A stretch of DNA of 64,000 nt, taken from assembly GCA_963169765.1 (NCBI GenBank), contig CAUJEN010000001.1, positions 1 to 64,000 on the forward strand. The letters run 5' to 3'. The position numbers and the translations under genes are program-made. Below the pieces are notes generated by a model, which saw nothing but the letters and a program-made list of their open reading frames with translations, had not been told where the DNA came from and did not search any database. The DNA is from QWHO01 sp021404945. GTDB lineage: Bacteria; Vulcanimicrobiota; Xenobia; Xenobiales; QWHO01. Below are positions 17,541-26,300 of this stretch, piece by piece (within the stretch, counting starts at the first letter, position 1; every line of letters begins with the position of its first letter).

Positions 17541-17860
17541 TGGCCCGAGCCACTGCTCTGCTGCTGGCCGCCGCTCCCCGCATGAGCGCTCTGGGACTGG
17601 GGCTGATGGCCCGACCCTCCGCGCTGCTGATGCTGGGGGCCGCGCCTCCCCGCGTGAGCGCTCCGCGCGGGGTGCAGACCTGATGCATAAGAGCTCCGCG
17701 CGGGGTGTCGGCTTGATGGCCCGACCCACTGCTCTGCTGCTGGCCGCGCCTCCCCGCATGAACGCTCCGCGCGGGGTGCCGGCCTGATGGCCCGACCCAC
17801 TGCTCTGCTGCTGGTGGTCGGGTTGACCGAGCCGCTGCTAGCCGCCGCGCCTCGCATGAG
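17540..17860. repeat. tandem copies of the eboF start region
   Basis: A unit beginning ATGGCCCGACCCACTGCTCT and continuing through CGCATGAGCGCTC occurs from 17540, 17606, 17716 and 17787, with a truncated copy near 17683. Each is preceded by the TGATG junction that marks the eboC stop. Only the last copy reads into eboF. Confidence 0.85.
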
Positions 17861-19100
17861 CGCTCTGGGAAAGGCGCGCCGGGTCACTCCCTGCCTGCCG
17901 GCCGTGACCTGCCCGGTGCAGGCCACCATGCTGACCGGACTGTCCCCCGAGGACCATGGCATCGTGGCCAACGGCTGGTATGACCGCGAGCTTTGCGAGA
18001 TCTTGTTCTGGAAGCAGTCCAACCGCCTGGTGCAGGGCGAGAAGGTCTGGGAGGTCGCTCGCCGTCGTGATCCCGCGGTGACCTGCGCCAACCTGTTCTG
18101 GTGGTTCAACATGTATTCCAGCGTGGACGTCTCGGTCACACCTCGCCCCATCTATAAGGCCGATGGCACCAAACGTCCCGACATCTACACTTACCCGCCC
18201 GGTTTGCGCGACGAGTTGCAGCGCGAGTTGGGGCAGTTCCCCCTGCACGCCTTCTGGGGCCCGCTGGCTGGCCTGGCCTCCAGCCGCTGGATTGCCCGAG
18301 CTGCCCGGCGGGTCTACGAGCGCTACCGACCCACTTTGAGCCTGGTCTACCTGCCTCATCTCGATTACGCTCTCCAGCGCACCGGCGACCTGCAGCCGGC
18401 CCTGAGCGAGATCGACACGGTGGTGGGGGAGCTGAGCGCTTTCTACGCCAGCCAGGGAGTGCGGGTGCTGCTGGTCAGCGAGTATGGCATCGAGCCGGTC
18501 CAGCGTTCGGTTCCCCTCAATCTGTTGCTCCGCCGGTCCGGCTGGCTGACGGTGCGAAACGAGCTGGGGCATGAGCTGCTCGATGCGGGAGCCTCGCGCG
18601 CCTTCGCGGTGTGCGACCACCAGGTGGCCCAGGTGTATGTTCGGGACGGCGTGAACGAGGTGAGGGCCAGGCTCGAGCAGACTGAGGGGGTGGAGCGCGT
18701 GCAGTCGGGCGGCTCGAATCCTCGCTCAGGAGAGCTGGTGGTCGTGGCCGCGCCCGGCTACTGGTTCAGCTACCGTTACTGGGAGGAGGAGCGCCGGGCG
18801 CCCGACTTCGCCCGCACGGTGGAGATTCACCGCAAGCCGGGTTTCGACCCCCTGGAGCTGCACTTCGAGCCTGCGCTGCGCTTCCCACGGCTGACCCTGG
18901 CCAGGAAGATGCTGGCCCGGAAGCTGGGTTTGCGCAACCTGCTGGATGTGGTCGCGCTGGATGAGAGCCTGGTGCGCGGCTCGCATGGACGACCACCGGC
19001 GCCCGCTTACGCCCCGGTCCTGATTACCCCCGAGGGGGGTCCGCCTCTGGAGGCCCGGGGGGTCTTTCAGGTGCTCCTCGACAGCCTGTTTCCCGCCTGA
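17787..19100 (+). CDS. eboF: EboF-like alkaline-phosphatase-superfamily phosphodiesterase
   Basis: 437 residues from ATG 17787, chosen because the conserved N-terminus (LLLVVGLTEPLL) follows only this copy of the duplicated start. The nucleophile segment PAVTCPVQATMLTGL at about residues 37-51, EDHGIVANGWYDR, LVYLPHLDYALQRTG, LLVSEYGIEPV and CDHQVAQVYVRD carry the metal ligands and catalytic Thr typical of nucleotide pyrophosphatase/phosphodiesterase relatives. EboF closes the ebo cluster and probably hydrolyses a phosphodiester or pyrophosphate on the EboC product. The end is followed by about 300 bp of repeats before the transhydrogenase operon. Confidence 0.88.
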   Translation: MARPTALLLVVGLTEPLLAAAPRMSALGKARRVTPCLPAVTCPVQATMLTGLSPEDHGIVANGWYDRELCEILFWKQSNRLVQGEKVWEVARRRDPAVTCANLFWWFNMYSSVDVSVTPRPIYKADGTKRPDIYTYPPGLRDELQRELGQFPLHAFWGPLAGLASSRWIARAARRVYERYRPTLSLVYLPHLDYALQRTGDLQPALSEIDTVVGELSAFYASQGVRVLLVSEYGIEPVQRSVPLNLLLRRSGWLTVRNELGHELLDAGASRAFAVCDHQVAQVYVRDGVNEVRARLEQTEGVERVQSGGSNPRSGELVVVAAPGYWFSYRYWEEERRAPDFARTVEIHRKPGFDPLELHFEPALRFPRLTLARKMLARKLGLRNLLDVVALDESLVRGSHGRPPAPAYAPVLITPEGGPPLEARGVFQVLLDSLFPA

Positions 19101-19335
19101 AGCGGGTCCCGGGGCTCCCAGGTCCGACCAGTTTGGGGCCCTGGCTCGAGTGACGCGATTCCAGGTGCTCGCTCGAACGCTCCACCCGCTCCCAGGTCCG
19201 CCCAGTATGGCCCTGGCTCGAGCTCGCCCGTCGGCCCCACCTCGGAAGGTGGGGATCCCCACGTCGGGCGGTGGGGCTCCCAAGCCCTCGGCAGTTGGCA
19301 GCCGGCAGTAGCGGGTCAACTGGACGGCTTCATCC
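19101..19335. repeat. intergenic region with a diverged 35-bp direct duplication
   Basis: GCTCCCAGGTCCGACCAGT with the following CCCTGGCTCGAG near 19115-19150 recurs as GCTCCCAGGTCCGCCCAGT near 19188-19222. No gene is visible between eboF and the small gene at 19397. Confidence 0.6.
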
Positions 19336-19347
19336 TGATCCAGGTCA
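19336..19347. promoter_or_regulatory. FNR/DNR-type operator before the transhydrogenase-NifJ operon
   Basis: TGATCCAGGTCA, centre 55.5 bases before the ATG at 19397, the same distance as the site before the zinc-ribbon gene. Confidence 0.7.
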
Positions 19348-19396
19348 TAGCTGCCCCACCCCCCGCCTCCTAGACTCGACGGAGGAGGTGACCAAC

Positions 19397-19639
19397 ATGC
19401 AAAACATCGCCACCCAGGGCCACCACGAGGCCCTCAAAGAGCTTCTGGGCGGGGAGATCCCGGCCCCCCTGGCGGAGCTGGTCCATCGGCGGGATACGGC
19501 CCGGAACGACCTGGTGGAGTACCTTACGGCGGTCGAGTCCGAGGGCACCCGACAGGCTTTGCGAGCGCTCTTCGAGCTGCATCAGGAAGAGATCGGCTTG
19601 CTGCTGGCCGTGATGCAGCAGATGCACAAGAGAGCCTGA
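19397..19639 (+). CDS. small helical protein leading the pnt operon
   Basis: 80 residues with an excellent ribosome site (GGAGGAGGTG) before ATG 19397. The sequence is all-helical (PAPLAELVHRRDTARNDL, QALRALFELHQEEIGLLLAV) with no Cys and no membrane segment. I do not recognise a family. It is first in an operon controlled by an FNR-type box. Its stop and the next ribosome site are embedded in a 20-bp unit repeated from 19633 (AGCCTGAAGACTCACAGGAA) and 19653, with a partial third copy at 19673, another junction duplication. A cytoplasmic accessory role is only a guess. Confidence 0.75.
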   Translation: MQNIATQGHHEALKELLGGEIPAPLAELVHRRDTARNDLVEYLTAVESEGTRQALRALFELHQEEIGLLLAVMQQMHKRA

Positions 19640-19683
19640 AGACTCACAGGAAAGCCTGACGATACTCAGGAAAGCGTGAAGAG

Positions 19684-19950
19684 ATGGACACGCTCTACAT
19701 CTTCATTCTGTCGGCCTTCGTCGGCTGGTTGGTGATCGGGCGGGTGCCGGCCCTCTTGCACACCCCGCTGATGGCCGCGACCAACGCCATCAGCGGGATT
19801 TCGCTGGTGGGCTCGATCCTGCTCGCTGGCGGTGACCACGGCACGGTGCCCACCATCCTGGGAACCGTGGCCGTGGCCGCCGCCAGTATCAACGTGATCG
19901 GTGGCTTTTTGATCACGGACCGCATGCTGAAGATGTTCCGCAAGCCATGA
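19684..19950 (+). CDS. pntAB: proton-translocating NAD(P) transhydrogenase, subunit A2
   Basis: 88 residues with three membrane helices, the separate second alpha piece of bacterial three-subunit transhydrogenases. The conserved loop HTPLMAATNAISGIS at about residue 26 is diagnostic. Together with PntB it forms the membrane domain through which protons pass while hydride moves from NADH to NADP. It overlaps pntB by 4 bases (ATGA). The subunit order here, A2-B-A1, is unusual, as A1 normally comes first. Confidence 0.95.
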   Translation: MDTLYIFILSAFVGWLVIGRVPALLHTPLMAATNAISGISLVGSILLAGGDHGTVPTILGTVAVAAASINVIGGFLITDRMLKMFRKP

Positions 19951-21305
19951 TGTCCTGGCTTTACCTGCTGGCCTCCGTGCTCCTGATTCTCGGCCTGCAG
20001 GGCCTGACCGACCCGCGTGGGGCGCGGCGGGGCATCCAGCTGGCGGCGCTTGGCATGCTGGCCGCGGTCGGGGGCACCCTGCTCAGCCCCGAGCTCCGCA
20101 CCTACCTCTGGATCGCTCTGGGCATCTTCACAGGGGGCGCCATCGGGGCAGCCATGGCCATCTACATGCCGATGACCGCCATGCCTCAGCGCATCGCCCT
20201 CTCGCACGCTTTCGGAGCGCTGGCGGCGGTGCTGGTGGGGGTGGCCGAGCACCTGCACCGGGCCGCCGAGCTGAGCACCCTGCAGCACGCCGCGCTGGGC
20301 TTCGAGGTGCTGTTCGGGTCGCTGACCGTGACCGGCAGCTTGATGGCCTTCGCCAAGCTGCAAGAGCTGCTGCCCACCGCTCCCATCGTCTACCCCTTCC
20401 AGAACGCCACCAACCTCGGCCTCTTCGGAGCCACGGTACTGCTTTACGGGGCCCTCATGACCACCCCCACCTCCACCCCGCTGCTCCTGGGCATGGCTGC
20501 CCTGGGCCTGGTGGTGGGCATCCTCATGGTCTTGCCCATCGGGGGAGCCGACATGCCGGTGGTGGTCTCGCTGCTCAACTCCTACGCCGGGCTGGCGGCC
20601 TCGGCCACGGGCTTTGCCCTGGGCAACCAGGTGCTGATCATCGCCGGGGCGCTGGACGGAGCCTCGGGCTTCATCCTGTCGATCCTGATGTGCCGGGCCA
20701 TGAACCGCTCCTTCACCAACGTCCTGTTCGGTGCCTTTGGCACCCCCACGGCCACCACGAGCCACGCCGACCAGACCATCCGCTCGGTGACCCTGGAGGA
20801 CGCCGCTGTGCAGCTGGCTTACGCCCGCAAGGTGGTGGTCGTGCCCGGCTACGGCATGGCCGTCTCGCAGGCCCAGCAGACGGTGCGCGAGCTGGCCGAG
20901 CAGGTGGCCGCGCACGGGGGCGAGGTGGAGTTTGCCATCCACCCCGTGGCCGGCCGCATGCCGGGGCACATGAACGTGCTCCTGGCCGAGGCCAACATCC
21001 CTTACGACCAGCTCAAGGAGATGGAGCAGGTCAACCCCGAGTTCCCCTCCACCGACGTGGCCCTGGTGGTGGGAGCCAACGACGTGGTCAACCCGGCCGC
21101 CCGCGAGGACAAGAGCTCGCCGCTCTATGGCATGCCGATCCTGGATGCCGATCGGGCCCGCTCGGTGATCGTGCTCAAACGCAGCATGAAGCCCGGCTTT
21201 GCGGGCGTGGAGAACCCCCTGTTCGCGCTTCCCAACTGCGCGCTCTTGTTCGGAGACGCCCGCGAGACCCTGGGTCGGCTGGTGGCCAGGATGAAGGCGC
21301 TGTGA
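19947..21305 (+). CDS. pntB: NAD(P) transhydrogenase beta subunit
   Basis: 452 residues. The N-terminal half holds membrane helices and the C-terminal 180 residues the NADP(H)-binding domain III: VVVPGYGMAVSQAQ, EVEFAIHPVAGRMPGHMNVL, LVVGANDVVNPAARED, GMPILDADRARSVIV and LKRSMKPGFAGVENPLF, all family hallmarks. The enzyme makes NADPH at the expense of the proton gradient, or the reverse. The stop overlaps the GTG start of pntA1. It is probably expressed under low oxygen from the FNR-type box at 19336. Confidence 0.96.
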   Translation: MMSWLYLLASVLLILGLQGLTDPRGARRGIQLAALGMLAAVGGTLLSPELRTYLWIALGIFTGGAIGAAMAIYMPMTAMPQRIALSHAFGALAAVLVGVAEHLHRAAELSTLQHAALGFEVLFGSLTVTGSLMAFAKLQELLPTAPIVYPFQNATNLGLFGATVLLYGALMTTPTSTPLLLGMAALGLVVGILMVLPIGGADMPVVVSLLNSYAGLAASATGFALGNQVLIIAGALDGASGFILSILMCRAMNRSFTNVLFGAFGTPTATTSHADQTIRSVTLEDAAVQLAYARKVVVVPGYGMAVSQAQQTVRELAEQVAAHGGEVEFAIHPVAGRMPGHMNVLLAEANIPYDQLKEMEQVNPEFPSTDVALVVGANDVVNPAAREDKSSPLYGMPILDADRARSVIVLKRSMKPGFAGVENPLFALPNCALLFGDARETLGRLVARMKAL

Positions 21306-22411
21306 GTATCGTTGGCATCCCCCGCGAGTGCACACGAGCCCTGGTGGCCCTCACCCCTGAAGGGGTGGATCGGCTCACGGCGCGCGGTTTTACGTGTCTG
21401 GTGGAGGAGCGTGCCGGTGAGAGAGCAGGTTTCGACTATCCGTCCACGGTCTCTCGCCAGGAGCTCTGGGAGCAGGCCGACATCGTCCTGACGCTCGACC
21501 CTGCCACCTGGCCCGCTCCTCGCCCCGGCACGGTGCTGGTGGGCTTGCTGGGGGAGAGCCGGCCCGCCGCAGTGGATGCCTTCGCGCTCGAGCGCCTCCC
21601 CCGCATCAGTCGTGCCCAGAGCATGGACGTCCTGTCCACCCTGGGCACGGCGGCCGGCTACCGGGCCGCCCTCCTGGCCACGGAGCGCTGTCCCCGCTTC
21701 TTCCCGATGCTGACGACGGCGGCCGGCACCGTGCCGCCGGCCCGGGTGCTGGTGCTGGGCGCAGGGGTGGCCGGTCTGATGGCCATGGCCACCGCCCGGC
21801 GACTGGGCGCGGTGGTCACCGGCTACGACATTCGCCCCGCTGCGCAGGACGAGATCCGCAGCGTGGGCGCGCTGGTGCTGACTCCCCCCGAGGTGGAGCG
21901 GCCCGAGTGCGACCAGATGCACGCCTGCGAGCAGCCCGAGGAGGTGCTCTCTCGCCAGCAGCAAGACCTGGCCCGGGCCGTGGCAGCCTCTCACGTGGTC
22001 ATCGGGACTGCCGCGGTGCCCGGGCGGCCGGCGCCGGTGCTGGTGACCCGGGCGATGGTGGAGGGCATGCAGCCCGGCGCGGTCGTGGTTGACCTGGCCC
22101 TGGGCAATTGCGAGCTCACCCGGGCCGGCGAGGTCTACCTGCACCGCGGCGTGCACTTGCTGGGCCTGCGCGATCTGCCCTCCCAGCTTCCCTATTCCTG
22201 CAGCCAGATGCTCGCTCGCAACCTGGCCGCCTACCTGAGCCTGCTGGCTCCAGGAGGCACCCTGAACATCCCCTGGGAGGACGAGCTGGTCTCGACCTGC
22301 TGCGTTTCCCGAAAGGAGCCCCATGAGACCCGACCTGAGAACCCGCTACCTGGGCATGACCCTGGAGCATCCGCTGATCCCATCGGCCTCTCCGCTCACC
22401 TCCAGCCTTGA
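21302..22411 (+). CDS. pntAA: NAD(P) transhydrogenase alpha subunit, NAD-binding part (A1)
   Basis: 369 residues from GTG 21302 (GTGA overlap with pntB). The alanine dehydrogenase/PNT fold is clear: GIPRECTRALVALTPEGVDRL at the start, the NAD-binding loop VLVLGAGVAGLMAMATARRLG at about residues 144-164, GYDIRPAAQDEIRSVGA, and VVVDLALGNCELT. It binds NAD(H) on the cytoplasmic side of the complex. The last 30 codons run into the next gene: the ATG of the dihydroorotate-dehydrogenase-like gene lies 89 bases before this stop. The natural end has probably been lost, giving an unrelated tail after DELVSTCCVSRKEP. Confidence 0.93.
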   Translation: MSIVGIPRECTRALVALTPEGVDRLTARGFTCLVEERAGERAGFDYPSTVSRQELWEQADIVLTLDPATWPAPRPGTVLVGLLGESRPAAVDAFALERLPRISRAQSMDVLSTLGTAAGYRAALLATERCPRFFPMLTTAAGTVPPARVLVLGAGVAGLMAMATARRLGAVVTGYDIRPAAQDEIRSVGALVLTPPEVERPECDQMHACEQPEEVLSRQQQDLARAVAASHVVIGTAAVPGRPAPVLVTRAMVEGMQPGAVVVDLALGNCELTRAGEVYLHRGVHLLGLRDLPSQLPYSCSQMLARNLAAYLSLLAPGGTLNIPWEDELVSTCCVSRKEPHETRPENPLPGHDPGASADPIGLSAHLQP

Positions 22412-23333
22412 CGGCCTCAAACGGCTGGAGGACGCGGGTGCGCCGGCCGTTGTGCTGGCTTCGCTCTTTGAAGAGCAAGTCGATCTGCAGCACGAGTTGG
22501 CCGAGAGCATCCGCCACCAGGGAGCCGAGGCCTACGCCGAGGCGGTGAGCTATTTCCCACCTCTGCGCGAGTACCGGGTGCAGGCCGACGAGTACCTCGA
22601 GCTGGTGGAGGGGGCCCGGCGCCGGCTGGGGATTCCCGTGATCGCCAGTCTCAACGGCTGCACCTCGGGTGGCTGGGTGGGCTACGCCTCGCGCCTGGAG
22701 CGGGCCGGGGCCCACGCCCTGGAGCTCAACCTCTACCACCTGGCGGCCGATCCCGAGCGCTCGGGGGCCGAGGTGGAGCAGCGTTACCTCGAGATCGTGC
22801 AGGGAGTGCGCCAGCAGATCCACATCCCGCTGGCCGTCAAGCTCGGACCGCAGCTCAGCTCCCCGGTGCACTTCGTGCGCCAGCTCGAGAAGGCAGGTGC
22901 GAGCGCGGTGGTGATCTGGAACCGCTTCTACCAGTGCAACCTCGATCTCGAGCAACTGGAGGTAGTGCCCCACCTGGAGCTGAGCCGCTCCTACGAAATG
23001 CTCTCGGCGCTTACCTGGACGGCGGTGATGTTTGCTCGGGTGGGCCTGGATCTGGCCGTGACCGGGGGAGCCCACACGGTCGAGGACGTGCTCAAGGCGC
23101 TGATGGCTGGCGCCAGCGCGGTGCAGATGGCCTCGGAGCTTCTGCTTCACGGCCCCGAGCGGCTCAGCCAGCTGGTGCTCGAGCTGGGCCACTGGATGCG
23201 CGAGCGGGAGTACCTGTCGGTGGAGCAGCTCAAGGGAAGCATGAGCCAGCAGCGTGTGGCCGAGCCCGCCGTCTACTTGCGGGCCAACTATCTGCGCACG
23301 CTGCAATATGGAGGCGAACGATGGCGAGGATGA
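22323..23333 (+). CDS. dihydroorotate dehydrogenase-like flavoprotein next to NifJ
   Basis: 336 residues with an AAAGGAG ribosome site before ATG 22323. It opens DLRTRYLGMTLEHPLIPSAS and has the FMN barrel features PVIASLNG, HALELNLYHLAADP, IPLAVKLGPQLSSP, VVIWNRFYQ and VTGGAHTVEDVLKALMAGA. This branch regularly sits beside pyruvate:ferredoxin oxidoreductase and is annotated dihydroorotate dehydrogenase-like, and its real substrate is unsettled. A role in pyrimidine synthesis is doubtful because no pyr genes are near. It overlaps nifJ by 13 bases, so the two are translationally coupled. Confidence 0.88.
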   Translation: MRPDLRTRYLGMTLEHPLIPSASPLTSSLDGLKRLEDAGAPAVVLASLFEEQVDLQHELAESIRHQGAEAYAEAVSYFPPLREYRVQADEYLELVEGARRRLGIPVIASLNGCTSGGWVGYASRLERAGAHALELNLYHLAADPERSGAEVEQRYLEIVQGVRQQIHIPLAVKLGPQLSSPVHFVRQLEKAGASAVVIWNRFYQCNLDLEQLEVVPHLELSRSYEMLSALTWTAVMFARVGLDLAVTGGAHTVEDVLKALMAGASAVQMASELLLHGPERLSQLVLELGHWMREREYLSVEQLKGSMSQQRVAEPAVYLRANYLRTLQYGGERWRG

Positions 23334-26300
23334 TGGATGGCAACGAAGCGGCGGCGCGGGTCGCTTATCGCACAAGCGAGGTGATCGCGATCTACCCGAT
23401 CACGCCCGCTTCCCCGATGGGGGAGCTCAGCGACCAGTGGGCTTCAACGGGGCGGACCAATTTGTGGGGGGACGTGCCCCGACTGATCGAAATGCAGTCC
23501 GAGGGAGGAGCCGCCGGGGCTCTCCACGGGGCTCTGCAGGGCGGCAGCCTGGCCACGACCTTCACCTCCAGCCAGGGGCTGCTGCTCATGCTCCCCAACC
23601 TTTTCAAGCTGGCTGGCGAGCTCACCAGCATGGTGCTCCACATCGCCGCCCGTAGCCTGGCCACCCACGCCCTGTCCATCTTTGGCGATCACTCGGACGC
23701 CATGGCGGTGCGCTCGACCGGCTGCGCGATGCTCTTTTCGAGCACGGTGCAGGAGGTGCACGACCAGGCTCTGCTGGCTCTGGCCGCCGGCCTGGAGGGC
23801 CGACTGCCCGTGCTGCACGTCTTCGATGGCTTTCGTACCTCACACGAGATCGCGCCGGTGGAGTTGCTCAGTGACGATGACCTGCAGGCGCTGCTGCCCT
23901 CCGAGTTGATCCTGGCTCACCGCCAGCGGGCCCTGAGTCCCGAGCACCCGGTCGTGCGCGGCACGGCCCAGAACCCGGATGTCTTCTTCCAGGCCCGCGA
24001 GGCGGCCAATCCCTACTACGAGCGTTTCCCTGACCTGATGCAGGCTTTGATGGACCGCCTGGGAGAGCGCACCGGCCGCTCCTACCGGTTGTTCGAATAC
24101 CGCGGCCACCCCGAGCCCGATCGGGTGGTGATGGCCATGGGCTCGGCCTGCGAGACGCTGTTCGAGACGGCGGACGCGCTCGTGCACGCCGGCGAGAAAG
24201 TGGGAGCCATCAAGGTGCGTCTCTTCCGGCCTTTCTCATCCGCTCATCTGGAGCACTGTCTGCCTCATTCTTGTCGCGCCCTGGCCGTGCTCGACCGCAC
24301 CCGCGAGCCGGGCGCCTGCGGCGAGCCGCTCTTTCAGGACGTGGCCTGCGCCCTCATGCACCGACGTTCCCTGCAGATTTGCGGGGGACGCTACGGGCTC
24401 TCCTCCAAGGAGCTCACCCCGGCCATGGCCCGGGCCGTCTTTGACAATCTGAGCGCCGAGCATCCTCGTGCGCGTTTCACGGTGGGGATCTCCGACGACG
24501 TGAGCGGGCTCTCGCTGGACTATGACCCCTCCTTCACTCTGGAGGAGCCCGATTCGGTGCGGGCTGTCTTCTGGGGCCTGGGCTCGGACGGCACGGTGGG
24601 GGCCAACAAGAGCAGCATCAAGATCATCGGCGAGCAGCCCGGAATCTGCGCGCAGGGCTACTTCGTCTACGATTCCAAGAAAGCCGGAGCGCGAACCGTC
24701 TCGCACCTGCGTTTTGGAAAGCGCCCGATGGCTCGTCCTTACCTGATCGAACGGGCCACTTTCGTGGGCATTCACCAGTTCGACTTTCTGGAGCGCTACC
24801 CGGTGCTCGAGCGTGCTGAGCCGGGAGCCACCGTGCTGCTCAACAGCCCTTACACCGCGGACCAGGTTTGGGAGCACCTGCCGGTCGAGATCCAGCGGGA
24901 GTTGCTCGAGAAGAAGTTGCGCCTGTTCGTGGTGGACGCCACCGGAGTGGCCCGCACCGCCGGCCTGGGTGGCCGCATCAACACCGTGATGCAGACCTGC
25001 TTCTTCGCCCTGTCGGGGCTCGATGGCATGGAGGGGATCAAGAAGCACATCGAGGAGAAATACCCCGCTCGTCGCGAGCAGAACCTGGCCGCGGTCGCCA
25101 TGGCCCTGGAGCACACGGCCCAGGTGACTCTGGCGGGTCGGGTCGCCGAGGGTGAAGCTCTGGAGCCGCTGGTCCCCGAGGAGGCGCCCGCCTTCGTGCG
25201 CGAGGTCACAGCTGTCTTGATGGCCGAGCAGGGCGACCGACTGCCGGTCAGCGCGCTTCCGGCCGACGGAACCTTCCCCGTTGGGACGGCTCGCTGGGAG
25301 CGGCGCAACCTGGCCCGAGAGGTTCCCGTCTGGGACAACGAGCTGTGCATCCAGTGCGGCAAGTGCGTGCTGGTCTGTCCTCACGCGGCCATCCGCGCTA
25401 AACTGGTGCCCCCCTGGCTGCTGGCCGATGCGCCCGATGGCTTCCTGAGCCAGAAGTCCATGTTCCGCGAGCATCCGGATCAACTGTACACCCTCCAGGT
25501 AGCAGTGGAGGATTGCACCGGCTGCACGCTGTGCGTGGATGTCTGTCCGGCCCGCGACAAGAGCCACGTCGCCCGCAAGGCGCTGGGAATGGCCGAGCAG
25601 CGGCCTTTGCGCCAGAAGGGCAGAGAACACTGGGAGTTCTTTCTCAAGCTGCCTCAGGAGCCACCGTCCAAAGCCAGCCAGGTCAAAGAGATTCAACTGC
25701 TCGAGCCGGCTTTCGAGTTCTCCAGCGCCTGCGTGGGCTGCGGAGAGACGCCCTACGTCAAACTGCTCACCCAGCTCTTCGGCGAGCGGGCCATCGTGGC
25801 CAATGCCACCGGCTGCTCGAGCATCTACGGAGGCAACCTCCCTACCACGCCCTGGAGCAAGCTCTCCAGCGGGCGGGGCCCGGCCTGGAGCAACTCGCTC
25901 TTCGAGGATAATGCCGAGTTCGCGCTTGGCCTGCGGTTGGCTGCGGATGCCCAGGCGGCCCGGGCCCGCCGGCTGGTCGAGAAACTGGGCCTGCAGGGCG
26001 ACCTGCGCGCCGCTCTGCAGGGCCGGGATGACCCTGAGAGCCGCGATCTGATGGCCCTGCTAGACAGCCTCAACCCTCGCAGCATCTGGGCTGTGGGCGG
26101 CGACGGCTGGGCCTACGACATCGGCTGCAGCGGACTGGATCATCTCTTCGCCAGCGGAGCCAAGGTCAACGTGCTGGTGCTGGATACCGAGGTTTACTCG
26201 AACACGGGCGGTCAGGCGTCCAAGGCCACCCCTCTGGCGGCGGTGGCCAAATTCGCCGCCGCCGGGCGCTCCATGCCCAAGAAAGACCTGGGGATGCTGG

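Noticed and set aside
19695..21335. 546-codon minus-strand frame over the transhydrogenase genes
   Set aside because: His/Gln/Gly-rich shadow typical of the reverse strand of GC-rich genes. PntA2 and PntB are unambiguous on the plus strand.
24236..25696. 486-codon minus-strand frame inside nifJ
   Set aside because: The plus-strand NifJ is complete with all cofactor motifs, so this is a shadow.
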